A stretch of 64,000 bases of DNA from assembly GCA_024402135.1 (NCBI GenBank), contig JAKSJN010000001.1, forward strand, positions 248,001 to 312,000, written 5' to 3'. Positions within the stretch are counted from its first letter, which is position 1; each line of letters opens with the position of its first letter. Both the position numbers and the translations under genes were made by a program. This DNA is from Bacteroidales bacterium (GTDB taxonomy: Bacteria; Bacteroidota; Bacteroidia; Bacteroidales; UBA932). The notes beneath the pieces are model-generated. The model saw nothing but the letters and a program-made list of their open reading frames with translations, had not been told where the DNA came from and searched no databases. Shown one piece after another: positions 34,430 through 42,858 of this stretch.

Positions 34430-34587
34430 CGACTGAGCCAGGGAGGTCCCTTGGATCCCCTCGATACAAGATAAATAGCCCGGGGCCCAAGCTCCGCCGC
34501 CCTGACTATTATCCTATATCGACCAAAGGGCAACCCTTTGGATTCCCAAACACGGAAATAATCCACATTTTTAATTTAAAATTTCTT

Positions 34588-35895
34588 ATGAACCAATACT
34601 TCGTTTTGCACCTTGATAAATACAAGGGTATCACCCCAACCCTTGAACGCCATATCCGGCGCACTGAGATCATAAACAAAAACGGGGCAAAGACAATTCT
34701 CCCATTTACACCAGATAACGCAGATCCCTCCAAAGCACGTTACAATGTCGATCTGCTCTACATGGAAAGAATAAACCCAGATACAGGAGATAAAGAAAGG
34801 ATGACTATACAACAGGCGGTCTACCACAGGATAGCTGAGACGGGTGTCCATGTCCGTAAAAACCAGAATATAGCCATCGAGGTAATCATTTCGGGGTCGC
34901 ACGAGACCATGAATAATATGACTCCAGATCAACTACGCTGTTGGGCCGAAGATAGCCTGGTATGGGCTGCTGAACAGTGGGGCACAGAAAATCTCGTCTC
35001 AGCTGTCCTCCACAATGATGAAGAAACACCACACATCCACCTCTTTCTCGTGCCTATCGTCACCGGCAAGAGCCGTCGCAGCGCGTCTAATGAAAAGAAA
35101 AAGGAAGAAGACGGTGAGAAGGTAGGCAAGAAGTACAACGTAGATACCAACAAAGCTCGTCTGTCAGCCAATGACGTATACAACAGAAGCAGGCTATATG
35201 AATACTGGGACAGTTATGCAGCTAAAGTCGGAAAACGCTATGGACTTGAGCGCGGCATCCGTGCTGAAGCAGGCAGCGCGAAAAAACATCAGACCTCTAT
35301 CGACTTCAATCGTTCTCTTGCCAAGGATATAGAAAAAAACAAAAAACTCATCCACAAACAGACATTGGAATTACAGGAGAATATGAGAGCCCTCGAAACA
35401 CAAAAGGCTGAGATGGAGCAGAATCTGAGCGATAATCTTAGACAGGAATTGGAAATTGGAAAAATCTACAAAAATGCAATACTCCAAGGAGTTCAGCATG
35501 TCATTTCCAGCATTATTCCGAATACCTTCGGAAAGGAAAGAAGCAAAGCTAACGACAGTTATTTCTTGATAAAATCGATAAAATCATCCGATGGAAATAT
35601 AGTATGCGCCTGTGAACGTCGCATAGCAGACCAGAGCAAGGACACAACAGGCCGGTTTCTGTTCATGTTGAAGGTCATGGAAAATGGTGCTGTTTCTCTG
35701 TATAGAAATGGCAAAATAATAAAGACGATAACCGAGAAGAACATCTATATAAAAGAAGCTCTTAGGTATGGGCTCATCCAGGCAGCTGGAGAAAAAGGAA
35801 TAATCATAGGAGGACGGCCCACCCATTTCCCCTTCTCCAGCAAGGTAAGAAGCAACAGGATGCCACATCAACATGGCTCAACTGTCAAGCTGTAA
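34588..35895 (+). CDS. MobV-family (Mob/Pre) relaxase
   Basis: The 435-aa protein starts at MNQYFVLHLDKYKG; upstream in-frame codons to 34426 run through the oriT-like region. The MobV histidine motif HNDEETPHIH (near residue 145) binds the metal at the nick site. A long coiled-coil tail (residues about 240-330) follows. It nicks oriT and pilots single-stranded DNA through a helper conjugation system. Confidence 0.93.
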   Translation: MNQYFVLHLDKYKGITPTLERHIRRTEIINKNGAKTILPFTPDNADPSKARYNVDLLYMERINPDTGDKERMTIQQAVYHRIAETGVHVRKNQNIAIEVIISGSHETMNNMTPDQLRCWAEDSLVWAAEQWGTENLVSAVLHNDEETPHIHLFLVPIVTGKSRRSASNEKKKEEDGEKVGKKYNVDTNKARLSANDVYNRSRLYEYWDSYAAKVGKRYGLERGIRAEAGSAKKHQTSIDFNRSLAKDIEKNKKLIHKQTLELQENMRALETQKAEMEQNLSDNLRQELEIGKIYKNAILQGVQHVISSIIPNTFGKERSKANDSYFLIKSIKSSDGNIVCACERRIADQSKDTTGRFLFMLKVMENGAVSLYRNGKIIKTITEKNIYIKEALRYGLIQAAGEKGIIIGGRPTHFPFSSKVRSNRMPHQHGSTVKL

Positions 35896-35937
35896 CCCGA
35901 CTATGTTGTTTATTTAGCTAACATAACCTATTTTAAT

Positions 35938-36222
35938 ATGAAAACAGAATTACCGCACAACTTCCTCATGATGTTTGGGGCCTGGGCATTCAACACCAAC
36001 CTTAAGGCATCTGCTTGGATTTATAATGTTTGGCATGATGACCCAGAATTAGCCAAGCATTTCCACTTCAAGTATCTCGACTATTTCGACAATGGATATG
36101 ATCAAGGACAGGCCATAATCAAATTTATCTGCACCCTTGATTCAAATAATGTCGCCATTCTGACTAATTACATCATCAATTACTGCAGAAAAAGCTTTGA
36201 CGAGTTCCGTTATAGTTATTAG
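35938..36222 (+). CDS. Hypothetical 94-aa protein at the element's right end
   Basis: The soluble 94-aa protein is aromatic-rich ('MFGAWAFNTNLKASAWIYNVWHDDP') without known motifs. It lies 42 bases after the relaxase, in the same direction. Family not recognised. Confidence 0.6.
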   Translation: MKTELPHNFLMMFGAWAFNTNLKASAWIYNVWHDDPELAKHFHFKYLDYFDNGYDQGQAIIKFICTLDSNNVAILTNYIINYCRKSFDEFRYSY

Positions 36223-36352
36223 TTACATTGTAAGTTTGTCCCATTGAAAACATGAGGATGGCCAGATTCATATTGAATTGACCCGCCTCTTGTTTTTTTC
36301 TGTTACGACAAACCCTATTACGTATGCGCCTCCGCCTGGACGTCAGGCAATA

Positions 36353-36395
36353 AGGAAAAGCGGGCCTTGGATTATTTCCTCGGCCCGCTTTTCCT
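36353..36395. terminator. Strong GC-rich hairpin, likely terminator
   Basis: Perfect 14-bp arms (36353-36366 and 36382-36395) end in CTTTTCCT on the plus strand. It lies after the mobile element and the broken gene and could serve either strand. Confidence 0.6.
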
Positions 36396-36412
36396 GTATG
36401 ATTTCAATGGCG

Positions 36413-36715
36413 CTACTCCGTCACCTCCGTGAACTTTGAGAACGGAATTGAAATGGCTCTCAGTTTTGAATTGTCATCAGTAAACGAGGCCGTTGTCTTG
36501 AACTGGTACTTCTTGCCGGTTACCCTATTGCAAATCTAGAATACATGATCACCCATTGAACCGTCAGATTGGAAATACCAAGCTCTGCTGTCTGCGTTTG
36601 GAACACTCATCTCATAATAATATCCTCTGACTCCGCCCGCAGAGACACCTTTTGACGGACTGATGTCAAAGCCAGAGAGAGCATAGAATTTGTCGTAAGC
36701 GCCTCCGCATGGACG
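36413..36715 (-). pseudogene. Broken secreted-domain gene fragment
   Basis: The minus-strand frame is open from 36715 to the stop at 36413 except for one internal TAG at 36536-36538. The reading is protein-like on both sides ('SAGGVRGYYYEMSVPNADSR' before; 'VTGKKYQFKTTASF' after). The first part resembles the C terminus of Fibrobacter-type paralogous (FISUMP) domains in a weak way. No start codon or signal peptide remains, so this is a decaying 3' fragment. Confidence 0.6.
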
Positions 36716-36813
36716 TCATAGCTAATCATTGAGCAACTGGAACGATCAATCATCGAACATTTTGAAAAAGCATTCAGTTGTGGCGCAAAATCTTTCCGTC
36801 GGGCTAAGAGACG

Positions 36814-39129
36814 TTATTCCAAATCAACTATCTTTCTGATGCGGATTTCGTCGAGGTAGTACTGTCCTTTGGCAGTATGGAAAAAGAGATTATCGATGTG
36901 CCGCCAATACTCATCACCATTCTCCACCCAGGAATTAAATTCGGTCAACGGGATAACTACCCTTTCCCAACCGCTAGCACATTCATGATCTTTACTATCA
37001 TATACGTAGCAGAAAGTATTGCCGTTATCTGGCACGATTGACGTACTGTTGAACTTGACCTCAATAAATATATCTGCACTCTCTGGCTTGATATAGAATT
37101 CAAGACAATACCCATTCTGAACTAGATGTTGAATATCTAATCCTTTTTCTGTCCTAGACAACTTAAACAAAGGCCCATAATCATTATTCTCAGACAAGAT
37201 GCAATGGCTTCCTTGGTAAGGGTCTCCTGAATGCCTTGAGTCAACTGGAAAGCCTTTATCCGGTAGTTCTTGTGATCTCTGACCATCTGCATAGACAAGT
37301 ATTCCTTCCTCTGCAATCTGCTCTGACTGGGGGGTATCCATCATAACGAATCTGCCTCCCTTATATTCAAAGGAAAACATGTTAATACCATGTTGCTGGC
37401 AGACAAGCTTACCGCGGTCACTATGAAAGTCTATCAGGCTAACCCATGTTTCATTATGTCCAATGTTTTCACCTGGAGCAAAAAAGCCGTCTGAAACATC
37501 CATGAAGTCTTCTCCTGTCAATTTGTAGATTTCGATTCCCCAACAATCATAGTTTGTTGTCACCGCAGAGATGATCTCATCAATGCCGTCTCCGTCAAAG
37601 TCATGGAAATCAAAATCAAGAAACAATTCCAGAGATGTGCCAGTTCCCTTCAAAATGCTTTTCCTATTTTTCTCAAGAAAACCGTTGCCGTCTCCCCATA
37701 TGACTTCGGCTCGCCAAAACCCCTTGTCCCATTTCCCATCGATACAAGAACCACCCCAAATCATGTCTAGAAAACCATCATGGTCAATGTCATGAAGCTC
37801 CAGACTGAAAATGCCGTTTGCAGGGAGGACAAGGTCATCCCTGACCGTAAAATTACCTTTCCCGTTGTTTATGAAAGCATGAGTGACGCATCCCATAGCA
37901 TCGGGGAAGATGATGTCTAAGTCTCCATCATTATCAATGTCACCAACCGATCCTCCATGGTAATAGCCCCAGTATTCTTCATAGCGTTGGACATCAAACA
38001 CGCCGGAGGGATTGCTCATGAGAATAATAGGGTATACGCCCATTCTTGCTCCAGGCTGCTCCGTACCATGACCAAAGAAGACAATATCAGGCATATCATC
38101 ACCGTTTAGGTCTGCGTATGCCACTTTCCTTGGCTCTTTTCCCGTGATTCCGCTATTAGAACTGTCCTTTGTGAAAGACCCGTCAGGATGTCCTAAATAA
38201 AAGTCCAGACTGCAGTCACTCTCATAGTAGTTGTCGGTGAATGTCTTAGCCGTTATAACATCGAGATAACCGTCTCTATTGTAATCGACCGGGAAGCACC
38301 CATCTGAAGGGTCATCTACAAATGCAAGGTAGTCAAAATCCAGGAATACCGATTTGATATCACCCCAAGGATCCTTGAGGTCAGGGAGCTCTTTCTTATC
38401 CACTTGATATTCAAATGCCGCAGTAATCTCCTTAGAAGAATCCAGATCAACGACCACTTCAGCAGTATCATCATCTATACTTCCGCTCCATCCCCTGAAT
38501 ACAGCTCCTTTCGAAGGAATTGCCTTCAGAAGTACTTGAGCACCGGCATCTAAACCAGACTTTGTCTCTACCATGTATTCATCCACGACTCCAGGACCTA
38601 CGATCTTGACGCAGAAAGAGTATTGTGGCTTTACGAATACTGCCTTAACATTCTTTGCGCCCGTAACATCAATCGCAATAGGATTGTCATTCCCAGTGAT
38701 GTCCCCTTCCCAGTGGTCAAATATCCAGTACTCATCCGGCACGGCAGTCAGTTCCACGATGGCCCCCGACTCATAGTCAGACTTGGTGCCAATAAGCCTC
38801 TCTTCAACGTGACCACTTCCTTCAACTTCAATAGCGAGGGAATATGTCTTTTTGACGAAGTTAGCAACGACACTCTTGTCCGAATCCATCACGATTGACA
38901 ATGGATTCGATGAGCCAGAAGCATCTCCTGACCATCCTTCGAACAGGTACTCGGCAGACGATGTCGCCTTGATTGAGACAGTCTCTCCTTCAAGGATAGA
39001 ATCTATTGATGGAGAGACAGTGCCTCCTTCAGTGGGATTGCAGTAAACTTCTAGGGTATGATAAACATCCTTTTTGCATGATATAACAGCAAGCAGGACA
39101 AGTATGATGGTCAACAGGTGGTGTCTCAT
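36814..39129 (-). CDS. Secreted lipoprotein with InlB-type repeats and VCBS/FG-GAP domain
   Basis: The 771-aa protein has a lipobox at AVISC. Three InlB_B-type repeats follow (about residues 28-240, each with 'GGTVxP' or 'GxGxV' openings and a 'F-x-G-W-S-G' core). Next is a VCBS/FG-GAP-like region (about 250-570, with calcium-type 'DxDxDGxxD' loops such as DIDNDGDLDI and DFDGDGIDE). The C terminus is a jelly-roll-like domain (from about 620) that could bind carbohydrate. It is likely a surface adhesin or binding protein carried as cargo. TATCTTTG at 39146-39153 (minus strand) is a candidate -7 box. Confidence 0.82.
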   Translation of the reverse strand: MRHHLLTIILVLLAVISCKKDVYHTLEVYCNPTEGGTVSPSIDSILEGETVSIKATSSAEYLFEGWSGDASGSSNPLSIVMDSDKSVVANFVKKTYSLAIEVEGSGHVEERLIGTKSDYESGAIVELTAVPDEYWIFDHWEGDITGNDNPIAIDVTGAKNVKAVFVKPQYSFCVKIVGPGVVDEYMVETKSGLDAGAQVLLKAIPSKGAVFRGWSGSIDDDTAEVVVDLDSSKEITAAFEYQVDKKELPDLKDPWGDIKSVFLDFDYLAFVDDPSDGCFPVDYNRDGYLDVITAKTFTDNYYESDCSLDFYLGHPDGSFTKDSSNSGITGKEPRKVAYADLNGDDMPDIVFFGHGTEQPGARMGVYPIILMSNPSGVFDVQRYEEYWGYYHGGSVGDIDNDGDLDIIFPDAMGCVTHAFINNGKGNFTVRDDLVLPANGIFSLELHDIDHDGFLDMIWGGSCIDGKWDKGFWRAEVIWGDGNGFLEKNRKSILKGTGTSLELFLDFDFHDFDGDGIDEIISAVTTNYDCWGIEIYKLTGEDFMDVSDGFFAPGENIGHNETWVSLIDFHSDRGKLVCQQHGINMFSFEYKGGRFVMMDTPQSEQIAEEGILVYADGQRSQELPDKGFPVDSRHSGDPYQGSHCILSENNDYGPLFKLSRTEKGLDIQHLVQNGYCLEFYIKPESADIFIEVKFNSTSIVPDNGNTFCYVYDSKDHECASGWERVVIPLTEFNSWVENGDEYWRHIDNLFFHTAKGQYYLDEIRIRKIVDLE

Positions 39130-39154
39130 TGCTATGCGGTTTCTACAAAGATAG

Positions 39155-39573
39155 TCATTTGCGCATCCCGCTCTGCAAGTCTATAGAAAGAAATGCTTTT
39201 GGTCCTGGCAAAGAATACAAGCTTCTGGCTCTATCAATATCCTTATTGGGCACAAAAAGAAGGTCGGTTTCTGTATGTTTGCTGTATTCCGCAAGCAGAT
39301 CAGCATCGACGATTCCTGAAGCGCCTGTCATTTCTTTCCTTTGCTTGTCTATCTTTTCCCATCTCTTATTCTTCCTTTTCGTGTTATACTCGCTTATCAG
39401 TACATATGGAAGCAGCAGGAAAACAGTGGTGTAAGTAGCATTATGGCATATACACACCAGTCCTCTTTGTGAGGCAGGCCATTGTTCTTTTTCTTGTTCT
39501 GGATAATTGCATTAATAAATAGAAAGAGGTATATCAGCAGAGATATTCCATAGAGATAAAGAATGATTTTCAT
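39155..39573 (-). pseudogene. Small two-helix membrane protein with frameshift
   Basis: Two minus-strand frames join as one protein. The first (39573 down to about 39420) gives 'MKIILYLYGISLLIYLFLF...VYAIMLLTPLF'. The second (to the stop at 39155) continues 'LLLPYVLISEYNTKRKN' and a soluble tail. The switch lies near an AAAA run at about 39419-39423, so an indel or a programmed shift is likely. I call it a frameshifted gene, with sequencing error as the other option. Confidence 0.5.
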
Positions 39574-39639
39574 GACGGGCAAGACATATGTTTAAATAGG
39601 TTTCCGATGTAATATGCTTTGGTTGATGTCTTCGAATCA

Positions 39640-39861
39640 TCACACTTCCTCCGCTCCAGTTATCTCGATTGTGTGTGAAATAATCGTCTGTGTGCTTGGT
39701 AGATGCCCAAGGTCTGATTGATGCAGCAACCAGTTTGCCATGTCCAATACCTTGTCCGTTGCGATCAGGGCTGCCATCACTGCCAGGCACTGAGGGAAAG
39801 AAACTCCCAATTGCATGAAGAGTCTCGTCAAGAGTCTCACCAACTGCTCTTCCTTCAACAT
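39640..39861 (-). CDS. Small helical protein (paralogue of the gene at 40563)
   Basis: The 73-aa soluble protein reads 'EEQLVRLLTRLFMQLGVS' and then 'ATDKVLDMANWLLHQSD'...'SHTIEITGA'. Its C-terminal half aligns with the 53-aa product at 40563-40724: shared ATDK, WLL, P-x-T-Q, IS and TGA. It is the second gene after the 184-aa gene in the same direction. Function unknown. Confidence 0.75.
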   Translation of the reverse strand: MLKEEQLVRLLTRLFMQLGVSFPQCLAVMAALIATDKVLDMANWLLHQSDLGHLPSTQTIISHTIEITGAEEV

Positions 39862-39904
39862 AATAACTGCAGTGATGCCTGATTATGGTATTGTTCGATG
39901 TCTT

Positions 39905-40459
39905 TCAGCTGTTTACCCGGTTATCCATGGCACGAAGACGGTCGACGTCGAGCGCAAACGAGAAGTCCTTGTATGGATTCCAGTAGGAATACACGATGCG
40001 TCCATCCGACTTCACGAGTTCATTGCGATGATATTGTTCGCCCAGGACGAACCAGAATACACCAAGCTGGTCGTTCTCAATGTCCTTGTCATCGACGAGA
40101 CGGGAACCGAACCAGTCTCCATTGCCCTTCCTGATGATGCCCACTCCCCTTCTGTTGGCAAGGATGGCATCGAGATCCTCGATTAGGGTTTCGTAGTTCT
40201 GCTCATCGGTGTCTGCGTATTCATAATGGGCATGCCAGTCATCAAAGTGCATGACATAGCCATGGTCCACATCGACGTCAAGTGTTCCCTTGCCGTGGTC
40301 ATTCACGATCGAGACGCGTAAGGTATCCTCGCTGTCCGATTCAATCTCTTCTGCATGGTATACCATGTAGGTACATCCAAGCGACTCGAGATGTCTGCAG
40401 AGCTTATCAAGCTTACCATTGCCATTCCTGCGTGTAATTTCCCTTTCCATAATGCTCAC
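39905..40459 (-). CDS. Hypothetical 184-aa acidic protein
   Basis: The soluble acidic protein has no known motif. 'DGRIVYSYWNPYKDFSFALD' near the C terminus may form a beta hairpin. A second start, MEREITRR at 40450, is also possible. It begins a minus-strand run of small genes down to 39155. Confidence 0.7.
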   Translation of the reverse strand: MSIMEREITRRNGNGKLDKLCRHLESLGCTYMVYHAEEIESDSEDTLRVSIVNDHGKGTLDVDVDHGYVMHFDDWHAHYEYADTDEQNYETLIEDLDAILANRRGVGIIRKGNGDWFGSRLVDDKDIENDQLGVFWFVLGEQYHRNELVKSDGRIVYSYWNPYKDFSFALDVDRLRAMDNRVNS

Positions 40460-40562
40460 TGTTTTGTTGTTTCAGTTGCAAAGAAACCGTGAGATTATGC
40501 AGAATAACAGCAGATTCGTCAATGAGCGTGATGATTTGTAGCTATTTTTCTGAACCGACTTC

Positions 40563-40724
40563 CTAGGCTCCGGTCAGCCAGAATGTATATGATATCATAT
40601 CCTGCGTGTCTGGCACCCTTCCATCGGCATTGTATTTATCCAGGAGCCATCCGGTAAACTCCATGAGTTTGTCTGTAGCCGCTATAGGCGCCAGGACGAA
40701 ATCATGACCATACAGATTTAGCAT
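40563..40724 (-). CDS. 53-aa small protein, paralogue of 39640-39861
   Basis: This 53-codon frame starts at ATG 40724 with a strong Shine-Dalgarno-like AGGAGG 10 bases upstream, unusual in this window. Its sequence ATDKLMEFTGWLLDKYN...ISYTFWLTGA matches the 73-aa paralogue at about 17 of 37 positions by eye. It follows the 64-aa gene by 19 bases, so the pair is one transcript. The frame is below usual length cut-offs but is supported by the homology. Confidence 0.7.
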   Translation of the reverse strand: MLNLYGHDFVLAPIAATDKLMEFTGWLLDKYNADGRVPDTQDMISYTFWLTGA

Positions 40725-40743
40725 CAAAGGTGTTCCTCCTTTT

Positions 40744-40938
40744 CTATATCACCTCATATTCCCCGAAAAAGAAATCGGCATAGTAGTTCCTGATAGCGCC
40801 ATCGCATAGCAGTCTATCAATGTCCCCTTTTTCTAAAAGATACTCTTCTGCATGATTGGCTAGATAACTTCTTGCCTTGTCGCGTGAAGAGAAAACAATT
40901 GTCTCCTCTTCGATTCTGATAATAAATACAGTCTTCAT
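40744..40938 (-). CDS. Small soluble 64-aa protein
   Basis: I start at MKTVFIIRIEE (40938); the longer frame to 41118 runs into the leader of the divergent LRR-exonuclease gene. The 64-aa product has a beta-strand opening and 'HAEEYLLEKGDIDRLL' helical body. It has no known motif and is first of the pair with the 53-aa gene. Confidence 0.6.
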   Translation of the reverse strand: MKTVFIIRIEEETIVFSSRDKARSYLANHAEEYLLEKGDIDRLLCDGAIRNYYADFFFGEYEVI

Positions 40939-41126
40939 GTGATATTGATTTGTTCGGGTCAAAGGTGGCTTATGAAAACTAAAAAAAGGAAAAAAACATA
41001 TCATTCTGCTGGGTTTGAAATAAGAAAGATAGGGTACGAAAACAGTTTTATCTGTTTTTGGTGTTGGAACATACCAATGGGTAATAGCTTTTTTGTAAAT
41101 TAGCACAAACGCAAACAAGTTATCTT

Positions 41127-42818
41127 ATGGATTTTAATTCGTTGATAAAAGACGGAATTGTCGTTATTCCTCAGGGTGTAACAGAAATAAGTGATGATGC
41201 TTTCATGTTTACTGGTCTAACCAGAATAGAGATTCCTAACAGTGTAACAAAAATAGGAAACAGTGCCTTCGCCCATTGTAAAGGACTATCTAGCATAGAG
41301 ATTCCGGATAGTGTAACGAAGATAGAAGAGGGTGCTTTTTCTAGCTGCACTGGCCTAACCAGCATAGAGGTTCCTGATAGTGTGACGGAAATAGGAAAAT
41401 ATACTTTTTGTGGCTGTACCGGCTTAACCAGGATAGAGATTCCTGATAGCGTGACGAAGATAGGAGAGGATGCTTTCTCCGGTTGCACTAGTCTAACCAG
41501 TATAGAGATTCCAGACAGTGTAAATGATATAAAAGAGCATGCCTTCTCGGGTTGCTCCAGTATAAATTCCATTGTGGTGGATTCTCAGAATGTCATATAT
41601 AAATCTCAGAATAACTCGATACTATCTAAGGATGGGAGAACTCTTGTTTTAGGATGTATGCATTCATTGATTCCTGATAGTGTAACAAAAATAGGAAATG
41701 CTGCTTTCGAGGGTTGTACTGGTTTATCAAGCATTGAGATTCCGAATAGTGTAAAAATAATAGGAGAATATACTTTTCGTGGCTGTACCGGATTAACCAG
41801 AATAGAGATCCCTGATAGCGTGACGGAGATAGGAGCGAATGCTTTCTCCGGTTGCACTCGTCTAACCAGCATGGAAATTCCGGACAGTGTGAAGGTGATA
41901 GGAACGTATGCCTTCCGTGATTGTACTAGTTTAACCAGCATAGAGATTCCAAATAGTGTGACGGAGATACAGGTTGGAGCTTTCTATGGTTGTCACTATA
42001 GTCTACGAGATGTTTATATAAACTACAAGAAGCCTGAACTAGTCCCTTACTTTTTACGCACGTGTGGTGGTGACAATACTACTCTCCATGTTCCGATTGG
42101 GACAGGATATGCTTATAGACATAGCGAATTTGGGGGACGTTTTAAAGCTGTATTAGCAGACTATAATTCGGGGAATAAGTTTCATTCTGAGCAAACAGCA
42201 AGTACTAGTTTTCATGATAGAGGCTGCTCGATTAAGACTTCTCCGATTCATTATCTATTCTTTGATACAGAGACAACTGGACTGCCAAGGGACTATAAAG
42301 CACCTTCTACGAGCACTAACAACTGGCCAAGGATGGTACAACTCAGTTGGGTCTCTCAAGACAAGGATGGCAAGACTATCAAAAAGGGAAATTATATCAT
42401 AAGACCTGAAGGCTTTTCTATCCCTACACAGGCCTCAGATATCCATGGCATCACAACAAGTCGCGCTTTAAGAGAAGGTGTTTCTCTCAGGCAGGCATTG
42501 AATGAGTTCCTGGAAGACGCAAAACAAGCTAAGGTTCTGGTCGGACATAATGTCAGTTTTGACATGAAAGTTCTGGGGTGTGAATGCGTAAGACTCTTTG
42601 GAAGTGACTCGATCCGCAGCATGAAATCCATTGACACCATGGAAGCTGCAACCAACTATTGTGCTATCCCAGGGTACTATGGCTATAAGTGGCCAAAACT
42701 CCAGGAACTCCATCGCAAGCTCTTTGGCTATGAATTTGATGATGCCCATGATTCAAGTGCCGATATTGCCGCCACTGCGAAATGCTACTGGGAAATGAAG
42801 AAAAGAGGGCTTATCTAA
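41127..42818 (+). CDS. BspA-type leucine-rich repeat protein fused to a DEDDh exonuclease
   Basis: The 563-aa protein has no signal peptide and is therefore cytosolic. Residues about 14-310 are eleven 23-residue LRR_5/BspA repeats of the form 'x-IEIPxSVTxIGxxAFxGCxxLTS', with a break after the sixth. Residues about 375-563 are a DEDDh 3'-5' exonuclease domain: DTETTGL (Asp-380, Glu-382), GHNVSFD for Exo II, and HDSSAD (His, Asp) for Exo III. BspA repeats are normally surface-exposed, so a cytosolic enzyme fused to them is unusual. The repeats could recognise a protein or nucleic-acid partner and the exonuclease could act on it. The next gene, 40 bases later, is a DraG-like protein. Confidence 0.9.
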   Translation: MDFNSLIKDGIVVIPQGVTEISDDAFMFTGLTRIEIPNSVTKIGNSAFAHCKGLSSIEIPDSVTKIEEGAFSSCTGLTSIEVPDSVTEIGKYTFCGCTGLTRIEIPDSVTKIGEDAFSGCTSLTSIEIPDSVNDIKEHAFSGCSSINSIVVDSQNVIYKSQNNSILSKDGRTLVLGCMHSLIPDSVTKIGNAAFEGCTGLSSIEIPNSVKIIGEYTFRGCTGLTRIEIPDSVTEIGANAFSGCTRLTSMEIPDSVKVIGTYAFRDCTSLTSIEIPNSVTEIQVGAFYGCHYSLRDVYINYKKPELVPYFLRTCGGDNTTLHVPIGTGYAYRHSEFGGRFKAVLADYNSGNKFHSEQTASTSFHDRGCSIKTSPIHYLFFDTETTGLPRDYKAPSTSTNNWPRMVQLSWVSQDKDGKTIKKGNYIIRPEGFSIPTQASDIHGITTSRALREGVSLRQALNEFLEDAKQAKVLVGHNVSFDMKVLGCECVRLFGSDSIRSMKSIDTMEAATNYCAIPGYYGYKWPKLQELHRKLFGYEFDDAHDSSADIAATAKCYWEMKKRGLI

Positions 42819-42858
42819 ATATATGACGTCAGACAACCGTTTGAAATAGTTATACCAA

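Larger units (their letters stand above)
27576..36222 (+). mobile_element. Integrative mobilizable element (MobV type), right end not defined
   Basis: The block runs from the tRNA fragment through integrase, HTH protein, DnaB-like helicase, ParA, oriT-like region and MobV relaxase, all on the plus strand. It resembles the mobilizable elements of Bacteroidetes that are excised by a tyrosine integrase and moved by a helper conjugative element. It has no type IV secretion genes. I place the end at the last gene sharing its orientation (94-aa, ending 36222). No direct-repeat copy of the tRNA fragment was seen nearby, so the true end may be further right. Confidence 0.7.
36321..36718. repeat. 25-bp imperfect direct repeat, 373 bp apart
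   Basis: The 25-bp word CGTATGCGCCTCCGCCTGGA plus CGTCA at 36321-36345 recurs at 36694-36718 with two mismatches. The repeats flank a terminator and a broken gene. They could be decayed duplicate gene parts or footprints of a small deletion or insertion. Confidence 0.6.

Noticed and set aside
41171..41941. Long minus-strand frames opposite the LRR array
   Set aside because: They mirror the repeated codons of the true gene, an artefact of repeat composition.
41127..42250. Possible CRISPR array from regular repeat spacing
   Set aside because: The 69-bp units are coding LRR repeats, not direct repeats with unrelated spacers.
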